DNA of 64,000 nucleotides from Porphyridium purpureum (lineage: Eukaryota; Rhodophyta; Bangiophyceae; Porphyridiales; Porphyridiaceae), in NCBI GenBank assembly GCA_008690995.1, contig VRMN01000009.1, positions 372,001 to 436,000 of the forward strand, written 5' to 3'. Below the pieces are notes generated by a model. The model saw only the letters and a list, made by a program, of their open reading frames with translations. It was not told the origin of the DNA and made no database searches. Both the position numbers and the translations under genes were made by a program. This document shows positions 18,468 through 29,012 of this stretch, piece by piece (the stretch's first letter is position 1; the number at the start of each line of letters is the position of its first letter).

Positions 18468-20085
18468 CTCTAGGGTTAGAGGAAGAATGAGATGGTGATA
18501 CGTTCTTTTTGCATTGTCTTTTTCATGCGAGCATTCTTCGCATTTTAGGTGAACGCCTGATCATGATGCTCTTCGACTCGGGTCGATTGTAGCAAGCAGG
18601 AAGGCCGCACGGCTTTCCGCGAGTCCGGCGTCTGCGGTTCCGGCGACTAGTTTCATGAAAATTTTGAGTTGTCATCAACCGAATCGTTCAACCTTCCTGG
18701 CCACGATAGTTCATTGCTGATTCCACCACTTCTTCTGCTCAAACTCTGTGCGTTTGTGGGAGCGGATCGAACGGGTTGTACGCTCACTGAACGGTCTGCT
18801 TTCCGTTTGAAGCTCGTCCTCACTGTCTGCCGAGCCCAGACTGTTCAACTGACTCACCCATTCATCAAGCTCATCATGCGGACAAGCAGGTCTGCTTGCC
18901 CTCGCGTCTTGTACATGATTATGCAAGTTTTGACCATTCTCGCACCGCAAAGCATGCTCGCCTTGAGCTCCACGACGTACGAAGAGGGCGGGACCGCGTA
19001 TAAGCGACGCAAAAACTGGTTTGCATCCTTCTTCGCGATCTGACATGAGACCTCCGCTAGCATTTGCAGAAATCGGCCATGCATATGCGGACTGTGGCTT
19101 GTCGTCAAGACATCAAGCGCAGTCGTGACGTATTGGTTTCGCTGCTCTGTCGGCTGCGGTCTTTGCTGCCGTTTGGGTGCACGGGTGACCTTTACTTATA
19201 CAGAAGAGGAGTACTGAGCTTGCTTCCGTGCCGACTGCTGACCTGATTAATTTGCACTGCCGCGTTCGGGAACCTGAGCTGCTCGAAACGCTTAAGCACC
19301 AACAGGTTGTCTGTGATGAATTTGTACATTTCTTGGTGTGCTTATTCGGTTCTTCACTGGTCTTTTGTATACGGAGCAAGTGGGCATTCACTGTTTGCCC
19401 CTCTTCTCGAAACGAGTCACCGATTCCATCGAGTGGATCTTTCTTTTTTTGCATCGCGAGGTGGCCGTCCATGCGTTTTGCATTCCTCATGTCTGCGTGG
19501 CAGCGTATAGCACTTGGTGATCGTGCACAAATGCAAGACTGCTGATCATGCGGGCTTGCACGTACGGATATCAAATGTCACACGACATCTCTACACAATC
19601 CTCCTTGGCTGCTTCCTTGGGCAAGCAGGCCATCCTGGAGCATAAATGCTGCGCTACAAAAGCGGCAGATGCGCAGTCATGCGTACCGGAGATCCGTGTC
19701 GCCGCCAATGAGCCATCCGTCGCTAGCGTCGGACAATACCGCCACGACCAGCTGCGTGAGTAGTCTCACTCGAGCACAGAGCCGTTCGTGCCTGGTTTAC
19801 CCACTGCCCTCTCGCAGCCGCACATGTGTCCTATCCTTGTCCCCGAGCGAGCTCGGGTACGATGCGACCGCAGCGCGTGCACGCGTGGCTGGGAGGGCGG
19901 CTCCTGCTGCTGATGAACGCAATAAGTGCACACTTTACTGCGTTTCTGGTCGAGTTGGACTCGACGAGCCTGTCCTACTGATAATTTCCTCGGTTGCTGG
20001 TTCGCGCCTGTGCCGCACATGCAAGCATGCAGAGGCAAAAGCAAGGCGCAGCGGGGATCTGTGAATGAGCATTTGGAGCGCGCAT
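18468..20085. other. 1.6-kb stretch with fragmentary minus-strand frames
   Basis: No confident gene. On the minus strand several short coding-like pieces lie in different frames: MQKKKDPLDGIGDSFREEG (from about 19455), MYKFITDNLLVLKRFEQLRF (about 19330-19240), QFLRRLYAVPPSSYVVELKA (about 19018-18960) and the 111-aa ORF listed next. The donor-like GGTGAGTCAG near 18857 could mark an intron. Confidence 0.35.
18711..19046 (-). CDS. Hypothetical protein, 111 aa
   Basis: An ATG-started minus-strand ORF with a charged C-terminal half (HDELDEWVSQLNSLGSADSE, then RTEFEQKKWWNQQ). No domain is recognised. It overlaps another minus-strand frame of similar quality, so at most one is real, or both are parts of a spliced or decayed gene. 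Confidence 0.3.
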   Translation of the reverse strand: MSDREEGCKPVFASLIRGPALFVRRGAQGEHALRCENGQNLHNHVQDARASRPACPHDELDEWVSQLNSLGSADSEDELQTESRPFSERTTRSIRSHKRTEFEQKKWWNQQ

Positions 20086-20757
20086 TCACATCAGCGTCTC
20101 GAGCGCCGCGCGGAATGAATCAAAGTACGGCTCGACGGGTGCTTTGGCTTTCGCAACGGTCGCTGCCTTGAGCTCCTCGACAAGTTCGACCAGGAAAGGG
20201 ACGCCCAGCCCCATGCTTTCGTAGATGTCCGGGTAGAGCGCGAGGCTCTCCATGTTCAAAAATGATGCGCATTCGCAAGCCACTCCGTACGATGTGACAC
20301 GCAGGAACCATTCGACGTCGACCTGCACGCACTTTGCCGCGGTGGGCTTCGCCATGACGTCAGCGTGCTTGCCCTTGAGCTTCTCCATGGTATGCGCGAC
20401 AATTTCCTGCGCATTATCGCGGATCTGCCTGTGCATTTCGCCGCCCTTGGCGCCCGTTGCGTTGTCGATCTGCTCATCGCTGATGTACGAGCGCGCGGTG
20501 TCGTTCTTCCGGGTGAGCGCCGCATCCACGGCGGCAAATCCTCGCTCGCGCTGAAGATCGAGCTGGCCGCGCACAAACGACAGATTCCTGAGCGCGCGAT
20601 GGCTCATCTCGACATCCTGCACGGCGGCGACCAGCACGAGTTGTCTCGCCGCGCCGCGCCGCGCCGTTCTCCCGCCTGTCGCGCGAGCCGCGACGCGGCT
20701 CCGCGCGGACCACGCCGCATGATCGCGGCGCGCCCAGCCCGCTCCCACAAACGCCAT
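20086..20757 (-). CDS. Phycobiliprotein-fold protein with plastid leader
   Basis: 223 aa from the ATG at 20755-20757 (MAFVGAGWARRD); a frame extension to 20829 also starts with ATG but lacks the red-algal MAFV look. An Arg/Ala-rich leader of ~55 residues is followed by a globin-like phycobiliprotein domain: NAQEIVAHTMEKL, then AAKCVQVDVEWFLRVTSYGV, then YPDIYESMGLGVPFLVELVE, then VEPYFDSFRAALETLM. The helix pattern and the C-terminal YFD match ApcA/ApcB-type chains. A Cys sits one residue away from the usual bilin-binding position, so chromophore binding is uncertain. Core phycobiliproteins are normally plastid-encoded in red algae; a nuclear relative suggests an accessory role. Confidence 0.6.
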   Translation of the reverse strand: MAFVGAGWARRDHAAWSARSRVAARATGGRTARRGAARQLVLVAAVQDVEMSHRALRNLSFVRGQLDLQRERGFAAVDAALTRKNDTARSYISDEQIDNATGAKGGEMHRQIRDNAQEIVAHTMEKLKGKHADVMAKPTAAKCVQVDVEWFLRVTSYGVACECASFLNMESLALYPDIYESMGLGVPFLVELVEELKAATVAKAKAPVEPYFDSFRAALETLM

Positions 20758-21501
20758 CCTCCTGCCCCAACCCTCTCTTCCTCCTGCCGCCACCACACAC
20801 AACCTCTCCCTATCAGCCCCACCCCACATTCATCCATCACATCCATCTCCTCTACCGCGCCCTCACTTCCAAGAAAACGCCCGCTAGGGTTTTTGCACTT
20901 GTCATCTCTCCGTGCTCGCTGATCGAGCGTCACGCCGCGCGTTCCTATGAAAACCGCCCATCTCGATCACAACTCGCACGCAGCGCGCACGCAAGGCAGG
21001 CGCGCACGCCAGATACGAAAGCGCGCAGCCACAAACTGTACCCTCCACGAAACACACGCAACATGTCGCTGTACCTGCACGCCGCTCTTCTCTAAGGGTT
21101 CGGGGCTCCGGTTTATGGTTTCCGGTAAATGGTTAACGGCTAGGGGTTAGTGGTTTACGGTTCGTGGTTAGTGGTTTACGGTTCGTGGTTAGTGGTTAGT
21201 GGTTAGTGGTTAGTGGTTAGTGGTTTACGGATAGTGGTTTACGGATTGTGGTTAGTGGTTAGTGGCTAATGGGTTACCGTTCGTGCTTAGTGGTTTACGG
21301 CTAGGGGTTAGTGGTTTACGGGCGCGGGCTCGAGTTGGGAGGCTGCGGCCGGCGGTCTGAGTGGAAGGATCGCGTGAAGCAGGTGGGTAAGACGAGGCGG
21401 CAGTGCGCGTAGCGGTGGTGGGGCGGTACGGTGTGGGGTGTGTGGGAGCACGAGGATCGCGGTCGCGGTGGATGCCAGGCCTCGACGTGTAGTCGCGCGT
21501 G
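20758..21501. other. Divergent spacer with pyrimidine-rich leader and telomere-like repeats
   Basis: 20758-20880 is C/T-rich on the plus strand, so it is purine-rich in the sense of the minus-strand gene. A telo-box (AAACCCTA on the minus strand) is at 20885-20892. Telomere-like degenerate repeats follow (separate entry). No gene. Confidence 0.6.
21098..21322 (+). repeat. Degenerate telomere-like tandem repeat (GGTTAGT and GGTTTACG units)
   Basis: About 225 bases made of GGTTAGT heptamers (at least five exact in a row around 21186-21222) mixed with GGTTTACGG-TTCGT variants and GGGGTTAGT edges. The unit resembles plant/animal telomere repeats with one added T. The G-rich strand is the plus strand. 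Confidence 0.85.
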
Positions 21502-22762
21502 ATGTTTGTGTCCTTGCCGGGCCTCGCGAACGGGCCGCTGCGGCTCCCGGAAGCACGGACAGCGCCACGCATGCGTGGAGATCGCGCGCGCCGCTCGCGG
21601 CGACTGGTCCGTCACGCCGCAGCCTTGCAGTCGAAATGAACGGCGCGGGTATGGAGCAGCCCGCGGCAAGCGCGCCGAAAAGGCGATCCGCATTAAGCTC
21701 GTCGCCTCGTCCGTGTCGCCCTTGAGACCGCCTTCAGCAAAGCAGGATAGCTCTAGCGCGCCGCAGTCCAACAAAGGGGAGCGACACTTCCACCAAACCC
21801 AGGAGCCGGAGCACGAAACGCTCGGTGGCAAGCGCATTGATCTCTTCTCGCCGCGCTCGGGACTCGCGTTCTACCTGCCGCTGGTTGCGCTGATTGCCGG
21901 CGTCATCACCGCCAGCACGCTCGGCGTCAAGCGCTTCATGCAGAGACAAAAAGATCTTGTCGTTGAGTTTGGAGAGACTGCGGTATATTATGGAAACACG
22001 AAGCAAAACCTCGCCAAGATCGTGCAAGATTACAAGAAGAAGCTGGGGCCGGGCGTCAAAAGAGGCCAAATGCTCCAGTCCTACGCGCAGTTTTTGGTCG
22101 CAGAACGCGCAGTCAGCGTGGAATCCGTCACAGATCTGAGCATGGTGCAAGAGCTCCTGGGCATTTCGGACGCCAGTGCAGCAAAAGCGTTCAACGAGTT
22201 GGGCGTGCAGCTCGAAAAGCAGCCCTCGCTGCTCGGAAAACTCATATTTTTGGTTGAGCGCAGCTTGCCAGAGAGCATCGTGTCTAGCAAGGAGCTCTTG
22301 ACTCTCAGAGCCTCCAGCCCGCAAGATGATACTGTGATCAGCCAGCTTCAGCGTGACATGCTTACGCGCTGCTATCGCGACATCGTGGAGCGTGCACTGG
22401 ACAAGGACGAGGAGCTGAACGAACCGCCGGCCAACGAGGCGCAGGTGCTCCGCCTCCCGGAGGCTGACGTGAGCGCCATTTTTAGTGCTGCAGTTGCGCA
22501 GCGTCGCCAGGCGTCCAACATTGCGGAGCAAGCAGTGCGTGAGGCACAGCTTGGGAACGCGATGAAGCAGCTGGACGTAGCGGACGCCGAGGACACTTCA
22601 GCTTCAGCCTCGAACTCGGTCCAGGGTCCTCGTGCGTTTGAGTGCAACAGCTGTGCGTACACCATCCGACCCGCTGCGGGCCGCGAGTGGAAATTCTTTG
22701 GCGATTCGTTCAAGTGCCCTGTGTGCGGCTCTGGAAAGGACCAGTTTTCTGAAATCGAATAG
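21502..22762 (+). CDS. Membrane-anchored protein with C-terminal rubredoxin domain; frame change near the start
   Basis: The main frame (open 21506-22762) has no ATG before its transmembrane span. An ATG at 21502 in another frame gives a transit-like MFVSLPGLANGPLRLPEAR and stops at 21637-21639, so an intron, a frameshift or a sequence error probably lies before there. The main frame has one membrane span (GLAFYLPLVALIAGVITAST), ~200 residues of helical region with LLGISDASAAKAFNELGVQL, reminiscent of Tic110 repeats, and a rubredoxin domain (CNSCAYTI, then FKCPVCGSGKDQF). Four Cys would bind one iron. A plastid membrane redox role is inferred. Confidence 0.65.
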
Positions 22763-23173
22763 TATGTCATTAAATGCCTCGCACCGTTCCCTCTTTTTTA
22801 TTAATTACCCTTCTTACCTTCCTTCTGCAGAGCTCGACACCCGTGACTCGAGCGGGTTGACAGGCGAAGCGCACGGCCCACCCGCACTTGTCGTGCAGAT
22901 TCAGGCGCGCAGACGCGCATTTCCAGCGATTGACTTTGCGCGCCCCACGACGGAGTGACCTTTCGCGAATCTGTGACCTGTCTGCAGGTGTCACCCACTG
23001 AACGTCAATTAAATCAGCCGCGAATTTGAGGCTGCAGCTGCAGACCCGAGCAGAGTGCGGAGGGATGGGAGTGCTGAGAAGTCGAGACGCACAGGGGCGG
23101 GGAACCACGAGGAGTTTGGTTGTGGAGTGCGCGCGCGCGCGCATGCACGCACTCACGCACACACGCACATAGC
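22763..23173. other. Intergenic 410 bp
   Basis: No gene seen. Just before the DEP gene lies an alternating GCGCGCGCATGCACGC/ACAC tract at about 23128-23170. Confidence 0.6.
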
Positions 23174-25142
23174 ATGGAGGAACAAGACAGCGAGCGTGTC
23201 AGTTCGGACGCGGTGCTGGCGAACGAGCTGCTGGAGCGGTTTCGGGCCGAGGTGGAAGTCGCGGACCGAGTGCGCCGGCTGCGGAAGTTCAAGATGGTGC
23301 TGACAGGCCGCGACGCGTGCGCGTGGATGCTGCGGAATGGCGTGGCGCGCGACACGCCCGCGGCGGAGCGGTGGGCCAGCAGATGGTGGAGGCGGGCATT
23401 CTGGTTCCCGCCCACAAGACGCACACCTTCACGATGGCGATGAAACCTTCTTCAGGTTTGTCGGCAATGACCACGCCGTTTACCACCGCGACACGGCCTC
23501 GCTCAATAATTCACATGCAAACATCGAGATATCGTTCCAGGCTGCCGCGCCAAAATATCACAAGAACACAAAGTCGCGCAATCGCTCAAGGACGATTTCG
23601 CGCGAGCCGTCGTTCCACGATGACACATTGAACGCTCCGGCTAACGTGCGAAAGCCGTCCTCGGCCACAACGGAGCAAGAGGACGGGCCTGTGTTCCGGA
23701 GTATCACGCAGTCGAGCTTGAACAATGCCCAGGCGGATGGGTCCAACACGTCGAGTCCAAACGCGTTCTTATCGCCCAGGCTCATCCATCCACGGAGCGC
23801 GACAGAACAGTTTAGTTCGCCCGGCTCGGCTCGAGGGTTTGAACTGCATGAGCAAGATTTGTCACTTGAAGATAGTTTGGTCATGGGGAAGGGAACGCTA
23901 GTCATGAACCTGAACGAAATTGCCAAGGCTGCTGCCGACATGAAAGCAGGCGCGCATGTGGCGCCTGACTTTTCACTTCGGTTTGACTCGGAAGGAGTGC
24001 CAGAAGTACCAGACTCCCAGCCTTCACCAACACAGCAGTCGGGCTTTCGCACGCCAGAGTCGGAACTGAGTCGGTCGAGTTTGCACTCGTCTAAACTCTG
24101 GCAGCAGCGCGAAAATTTGTTGGTCTCGCCCCGCGCCGTAAAGTCACCGAGAGTCGTGAGATCGCCAGGCTTGATGATGTCGCCACGATCTCCGCAGTTG
24201 CCGTCCGGTGCTGCCGCCGCCGGCAGCGGTGCCGGCGGGCAGCAGCTGCTGTATTCGCTCAAGAGCCCGCGCAAGATGGACGCCGGCGACACGGCGGTGA
24301 AAGGGAACGATGTGCCGAATTCAAGCTCAAAGGCGGGAAGTTTGGCCCGGCCGCCTGCTGCCCCTGTGCACGGACGACAAGCGGGGTCGCAGACGGAGCC
24401 GGTTGTGCTGCGAACCAGTGATGGTGTACACAAGTCTCGCTCTTTGGATCCGAAAGTGCCCCTTCTGGCGAGAAGTTTGATAGCATCAGCGTCCTCGAGT
24501 GAAGTTCCAGCGGGAGAAGGTGGCAGTGGCTCACTGCTGAAGGCCAAAACTGCCGGGTCTAAGCCGTCAAACAGCACCCAAGGAGCACACAACTCTTTGC
24601 GAACTTCAGGAAGTAACATGCTTCGTTCACATGCAGCTGATAACACCGCAATATCTCCAAGAGCTCGCTCGAGTCCGTTGCGACCATGTGATAGTGACGG
24701 GCGCGAGGTATGTGCGGGCGATGCTCTCTCACCGAGTGCAAGCGCATCTGCTGCGGCGTTTGCCGATCAAGCGAATATCGGGCAAAAGCCGCCCACAGCT
24801 CTCATGCGACATTTGAGCCAGAAGCTGATGAGCAAGCGCGCTTCACACATGCAAGCTAGGGCGGAATCAAAAGATTCTCATGATGCTGGCGCACGGCACG
24901 CTGGTCCTGGACTGCTCCACGGAAGGAGCTTCCGACACTTGAGCGCGGAGAGTCGAGCAGCGTCTAAGGATAGGGAGTCTATTCTTGACTCAGAGCCATC
25001 TCCTCGGCAACCGAAGCATTATATGATGAATTCACTTTCGCGTGTCAAGCTGCCCCACGTGGATAATGGCGCAGCGGCGAGCTTGAGCCCAAGAGCGCAA
25101 AAGACAAATTCGCCTTGGTTTGAAAAGCAAGCAAGTAAATAG
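23174..25142 (+). CDS. DEP-domain protein with long Ser-rich tail; reading frame changes twice
   Basis: Starts at the ATG at 23174 (MEEQDSERVSSDAV). The DEP domain is complete only if read over three frames: TGRDACAWMLRNGVARDTPA in the first, GQQMVEAGILVPAHKTHTFT in the second from about 23371, and DETFFRFVGND in the third from about 23436. Each junction falls at a G run and lacks one G relative to the expected frame, the mark of sequencing or assembly error, though a damaged gene is possible. The ~560-residue tail is Ser/Pro-rich with many SPR motifs and no domain, likely disordered and phosphorylated. DEP domains bind membranes or GPCR/G-protein partners. Confidence 0.75.
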
Positions 25143-25450
25143 ATGGTCAACGGTATATATTACTGCGTGTGAAAGCGATGGCTCTGAAAGTCGCTGTGCT
25201 TTTGGGGCCGCCCAAATTTTGCGCCGCTTCCGGGCTGGTCGGGTCCAGTCGGCAAATCCGTTCGGATTGACAAAGGCAAAAGGCTAGGGAGTAGGATGTA
25301 TTTTTGTTCAAATATGAAGGACGGACTCACATACACGAAACCTCTAGCGCGCGCGCACGTACGTCCAAGGACACGAAAGACGGAGGTCTCGCGCCACGTT
25401 CTACATTTCCGGCACGATACAAGTTCCGTGTTCAAGCACCGCTCGAATGC
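25143..25450. other. Convergent spacer, 308 bp
   Basis: Lies between the stops of the DEP gene and eS4. No gene seen. Confidence 0.6.
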
Positions 25451-26242
25451 TTACACGGCCTGCTTCACGCCGTACTTTTCTTCCTGTACCGAGATGACGC
25501 TCTTCTTGATGCCCTTGTCCTTCGGCAGGGAGACGATTGGCTGAGCCCCCTTGCCGATGACAAAGACGTTCGATTTCCTTGTCACAAAGACATGACCCGC
25601 GGCGTCCTGGATCTTGATCATTTCAAAGGAGCCCGGGTGCTTTTCTGTGCCCATGATGGTGCCCACTCGGCCCTGGTTGTGTCCCGCCGTGGTCATGCAC
25701 AGGTTGCCCACCTCAAATTTGATAAAGTCAATGATCTTCCCTGTCTCAATGTCGACCCTGACCGAGTCTGCCACTTTGATGAGCGGGTCCGGGAAGCGGA
25801 TGGTGCGGCTGTCGTGCGTCGCAATGTAGGGAATTCCGCGCGGCCCTTTCTCCTGGCGCGTGACCTTGCAGAGCTTGTACTTGGCTTCCTCGGCACCGAT
25901 GCGGTGCAGGACAAAGCGTCCCTTGACGTCGTACAGCAGACGGAAAATCTCGTTGGTCTTCTCGAGCGAGACGACGTCCATAAAGCCGGCGGGGTAGCAC
26001 CTATCCGTGCGCACCTTGCCGTCGACCTTGACGAGTCTCTGCATCACGATCTGCATGACCTCACGCCCGTTGAGCGCGTACTTGAGCCGGTTGCGCAGAA
26101 TGATCATCAGCGGCAGGCACTCGCGCGTCTTGTGCGGACCGGACGACGGCTTGGGTGCCCACACGCCCGTCAGCTTATCCAGCATCCAGTGGTTGGGCGC
26201 GGCCAACCGCTTCAAGTGCTTCTTCGGCCCGCGTCGCCCCAT
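25451..26242 (-). CDS. RPS4: 40S ribosomal protein eS4 (RPS4)
   Basis: 263 aa, the normal eS4 length, from the ATG at 26240-26242 ([20 protein letters not shown]). It is colinear with eS4: [35 protein letters not shown], the S4 part [29 protein letters not shown], then the KOW part [19 protein letters not shown] and SNVFVIGKG. It is a small-subunit structural protein. No intron is visible. It is divergent from PP1 with a 1.25-kb spacer. Confidence 0.97.
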   Translation of the reverse strand: MGRRGPKKHLKRLAAPNHWMLDKLTGVWAPKPSSGPHKTRECLPLMIILRNRLKYALNGREVMQIVMQRLVKVDGKVRTDRCYPAGFMDVVSLEKTNEIFRLLYDVKGRFVLHRIGAEEAKYKLCKVTRQEKGPRGIPYIATHDSRTIRFPDPLIKVADSVRVDIETGKIIDFIKFEVGNLCMTTAGHNQGRVGTIMGTEKHPGSFEMIKIQDAAGHVFVTRKSNVFVIGKGAQPIVSLPKDKGIKKSVISVQEEKYGVKQAV

Positions 26243-27498
26243 TCTACCCGCGCCACTCTCCTCCTACTACCCCCCTTCCACCACCACAACCTCTCCTTCT
26301 CCTTCTACACCCCGCGTCCTCACCTTCACCCTCCCCTCCTCCCCGACTTTCCTCCCCACAGTTATCGCAGTACACCACGCCCAAAATCACAAATCCGCCC
26401 GTTCTGATCATCAATCGCTCGCACCGCGGTGCAATGTTTTCCCCCTCTGTATGCGTCCCCCCGCGCCCCGGCCGTCGACCCGCTTGTGCTTTCCCCTCGT
26501 CACACTCAACCCACACACAGAACCCATACAACCCTCAATCTAACCACCCTGAGTGCATACATAAACCCTCAAAATAACCACGCGCCATGTAGGGTTTCGC
26601 ACATGACTGCCTTTGCGACACATGCTGGTAAATTTAGGAGCGCGCGTGATGGGAGAATGTACAGTTTGTGTTTTCCGAGTGGGGTGTGTGGTGATTGTGT
26701 GATTGTGTGTGGACTGTACCTCCCAAACGGATAGATCGCACGTGAGTGCTTGTGGCTCATCGACAAAGCAGGGGCAGTAGGGGGCCATCTTTAATAGGTG
26801 TGTTCCGCTTTTACCACCAGAATAACACCAGGCGAGTATAGGGTTAGTACTCCGTAAGTGGTGGTGGTGGTGGTGGTGTCTGCAGCGTGGTGGGTATAAG
26901 CAGATGGTGTGTTTTAATAGAGGCGGCGTGTGTTTGTATTGGAATAGGGTGGATGGTTCGGTGGGGGCGGGGTGTACGGTAGGAGAAAGCGGAGCGGTGG
27001 CGAACACAGTGCGAGTAAGTGAGTGTGTGTAAAGAAGGAGGAGGAGGAAGGAGGAGGGAACAGAGTTGGGGCGGTACGTGTTGAGGGAAGGGAGTAAGGG
27101 CGGGGAGGACGTGGTGGTGGGGGTGGGAGTGAAGAACGTGATGGGAAGGAGAGAAGGCGCGAGGTAATAGTGTATAGGTAGGGAGGGGAGGGCCGGTTGG
27201 TGAGGGGCGTTGCGGCGTGAGAAGGAGGTGGCGCGGTGGTGTGTGGTGGAAGGCGTGGGGAAGAGGACGGGGCTGGGAGGCGGTCGGGCGGTGGGATTGG
27301 CGTGGGGGACGGACGGTGGTGGGGTGGCGGGTGGCGATTGTGAGACGGCGTGGGGCGTGCGTGTGGGGCAGGCGATCGAGGAGGGTGGGTGGGGGAGGGG
27401 ACGTCAAGGCACGAGCGTGTGGACTTGCACGCACGCGGAACGATTTTCTGGGGAAGAGCGCAGGGGAGAGGATTGTTGGCGTCAACCGCACAAGCAGG
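26243..27498. promoter_or_regulatory. Divergent promoter region of eS4 and PP1 with opposite base skew and telo-boxes
   Basis: 26243-26540 is C/T-rich on the plus strand, so the sense strand of eS4 is purine-rich. 26940-27480 is G/A-rich on the plus strand, the sense strand of PP1. The skew flips in the middle. Telo-box-like motifs: AAACCCT at 26563-26569, TAGGGTTT at 26590-26597, TAGGGTTA at 26839-26846. A (GGT)n run sits at 26857-26879. No gene is supported; long ORFs here are low-complexity. Confidence 0.55.
26857..26879 (+). repeat. (GGT)7 microsatellite
   Basis: A clean run of GGT units within the G-rich half of the spacer. Confidence 0.9.
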
Positions 27499-28458
27499 AT
27501 GGAATTTAAACGGCGGATCAGTGGCAAGGCGGCGGCTCGTGCATCGGAACCCGAGGAGCAGAAATTCGATGTGGACAGCGTGATCGAGCGGTTGCTGGAG
27601 AACCGCGCGGGACGGTCCGCTCGGCACGCGTTGCTCAAGGAGGAGGAAATCAGGTTTCTGTGCATGGAGGCGCGGTCGATCTTCTTGTCGCAGTCCCCCC
27701 TGTTGGAGCTTGACGCGCCGATCAAGATCTGCGGCGACATTCATGGCCAGTTTGGTGACTTATTGCGTCTGTTCGAGTACGGCGGGTTCCCACCCGAGGC
27801 GAACTACCTCTTCCTTGGTGACTATGTGGATCGAGGGAAACACTCGATCGAGACGATATGTCTGCTGCTTGCTTACAAGGTCAGGTATCCAGAGAACTTT
27901 TTCATCCTGCGCGGCAATCATGAATGTGCGAGCATTAATCGGATATACGGCTTCTACGACGAATGCCGGAGAAAGTACAACGTGAAGCTCTGGAAAACCT
28001 TTTGCGACGTGTTCAACTGCCTCCCGATCGCGGCAATTGTGGACGAAAAGATCTTCTGCACGCACGGCGGCCTGTCACCAGAGCACACATCGATGGAACA
28101 GATCCGTAGAATAATGCGCCCGACGGACGTGCCGGACCAAGGTCTGCTTTGCGACCTGCTGTGGAGCGATCCAGACAAGGAAACAAAGGGATGGGGTGAG
28201 AATGATCGCGGCGTGTCGTTCACGTTTGGTGCAGATATTGTGGGTCGCTTTTTACAAAGATTCGATCTGGATCTAGTGTGCCGCGCGCACCAAGTCGTAG
28301 AAGATGGTTACGAATTTTTTGCAGACCGCCGCCTGGTCACGATTTTCTCGGCGCCCAATTACTGCGGCGAGTTTGACAATGCGGGCGCCATGATGAGTGT
28401 AGACGAGTCGCTAATGTGCAGTTTTCAGATTTTGAAGCCTGCAGAAAAGCGCAAGTGA
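27499..28458 (+). CDS. Ser/Thr protein phosphatase PP1 catalytic subunit
   Basis: 319 aa from the ATG at 27499 ([20 protein letters not shown]); the open frame upstream is low-complexity. All PPP signatures are present: [33 protein letters not shown], and the metal and catalytic His residues in CTHGGLSP, plus [11 protein letters not shown] and [25 protein letters not shown] replaces the common GKQSLET. The chain ends just after [11 protein letters not shown], so the C-terminal tail with the inhibitory Cdk site of animal PP1 is absent. A conserved nuclear and cytoplasmic phosphatase that works through regulatory subunits. Confidence 0.95.
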   Translation: MEFKRRISGKAAARASEPEEQKFDVDSVIERLLENRAGRSARHALLKEEEIRFLCMEARSIFLSQSPLLELDAPIKICGDIHGQFGDLLRLFEYGGFPPEANYLFLGDYVDRGKHSIETICLLLAYKVRYPENFFILRGNHECASINRIYGFYDECRRKYNVKLWKTFCDVFNCLPIAAIVDEKIFCTHGGLSPEHTSMEQIRRIMRPTDVPDQGLLCDLLWSDPDKETKGWGENDRGVSFTFGADIVGRFLQRFDLDLVCRAHQVVEDGYEFFADRRLVTIFSAPNYCGEFDNAGAMMSVDESLMCSFQILKPAEKRK

Positions 28459-29012
28459 GCGCAGTGAGCCTCAGTGACATCCAAGGTGTTCGTTCGACCT
28501 GCTGGAGACACTGTGACCCCCAAGCTCCCTTTGAAGTGTTCCTTTCTTTTGTCGATCGCAACCCCATGGTGCAGGGTGCGCAGCCAGTCGAAAGGGCTCT
28601 TCGAGAGATTCACACGCTCACTCACCCGGCGCTGCCGCCGTTTGAACTTGGATGAAGAAGATAACGAGACGAGGTCGCCACTTTACAGGGATGGAAGCAT
28701 GGGCCTGGTTGCCTGGTGCCTGACTCGGAGACGGAGAAGGAGGAAGGTGTTGTTGGAACGGAGCCTAGCCGAGCACGCAGAGATCCGCCGCACGCCGCTC
28801 GTTGAAACCAGGGCGAGCGGGGCACACACTACTGACAAATAAACCGTACCATCGCGCGCTAGCACGCAGACAGAACCGTATTCCAAACGAGAAAAAAAAA
28901 ATTTTCATTCCGAGAGTGGTCTTACCCGCGAGCCCTTGTGCGCGCAACGGCTTCGGAACGTTTAACACGCAATACTCCCGAGGGGATCAAGGTCGTGACG
29001 AGGTATGATACG
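28459..29012. other. Intergenic 554 bp
   Basis: No gene seen. An A-run is at 28894-28902. It should hold the PP1 terminator region and the GPAT promoter. Confidence 0.5.

Noticed and set aside
23558-24646. A 362-aa minus-strand ORF
   Set aside because: Antisense to the Ser-rich tail of the DEP gene; its composition mirrors that low complexity.
26844-27744. Two long minus-strand Pro/His/Thr-rich ORFs opposite PP1
   Set aside because: Low-complexity reading of the G-rich leader strand, overlapping PP1 coding sequence; no domain.
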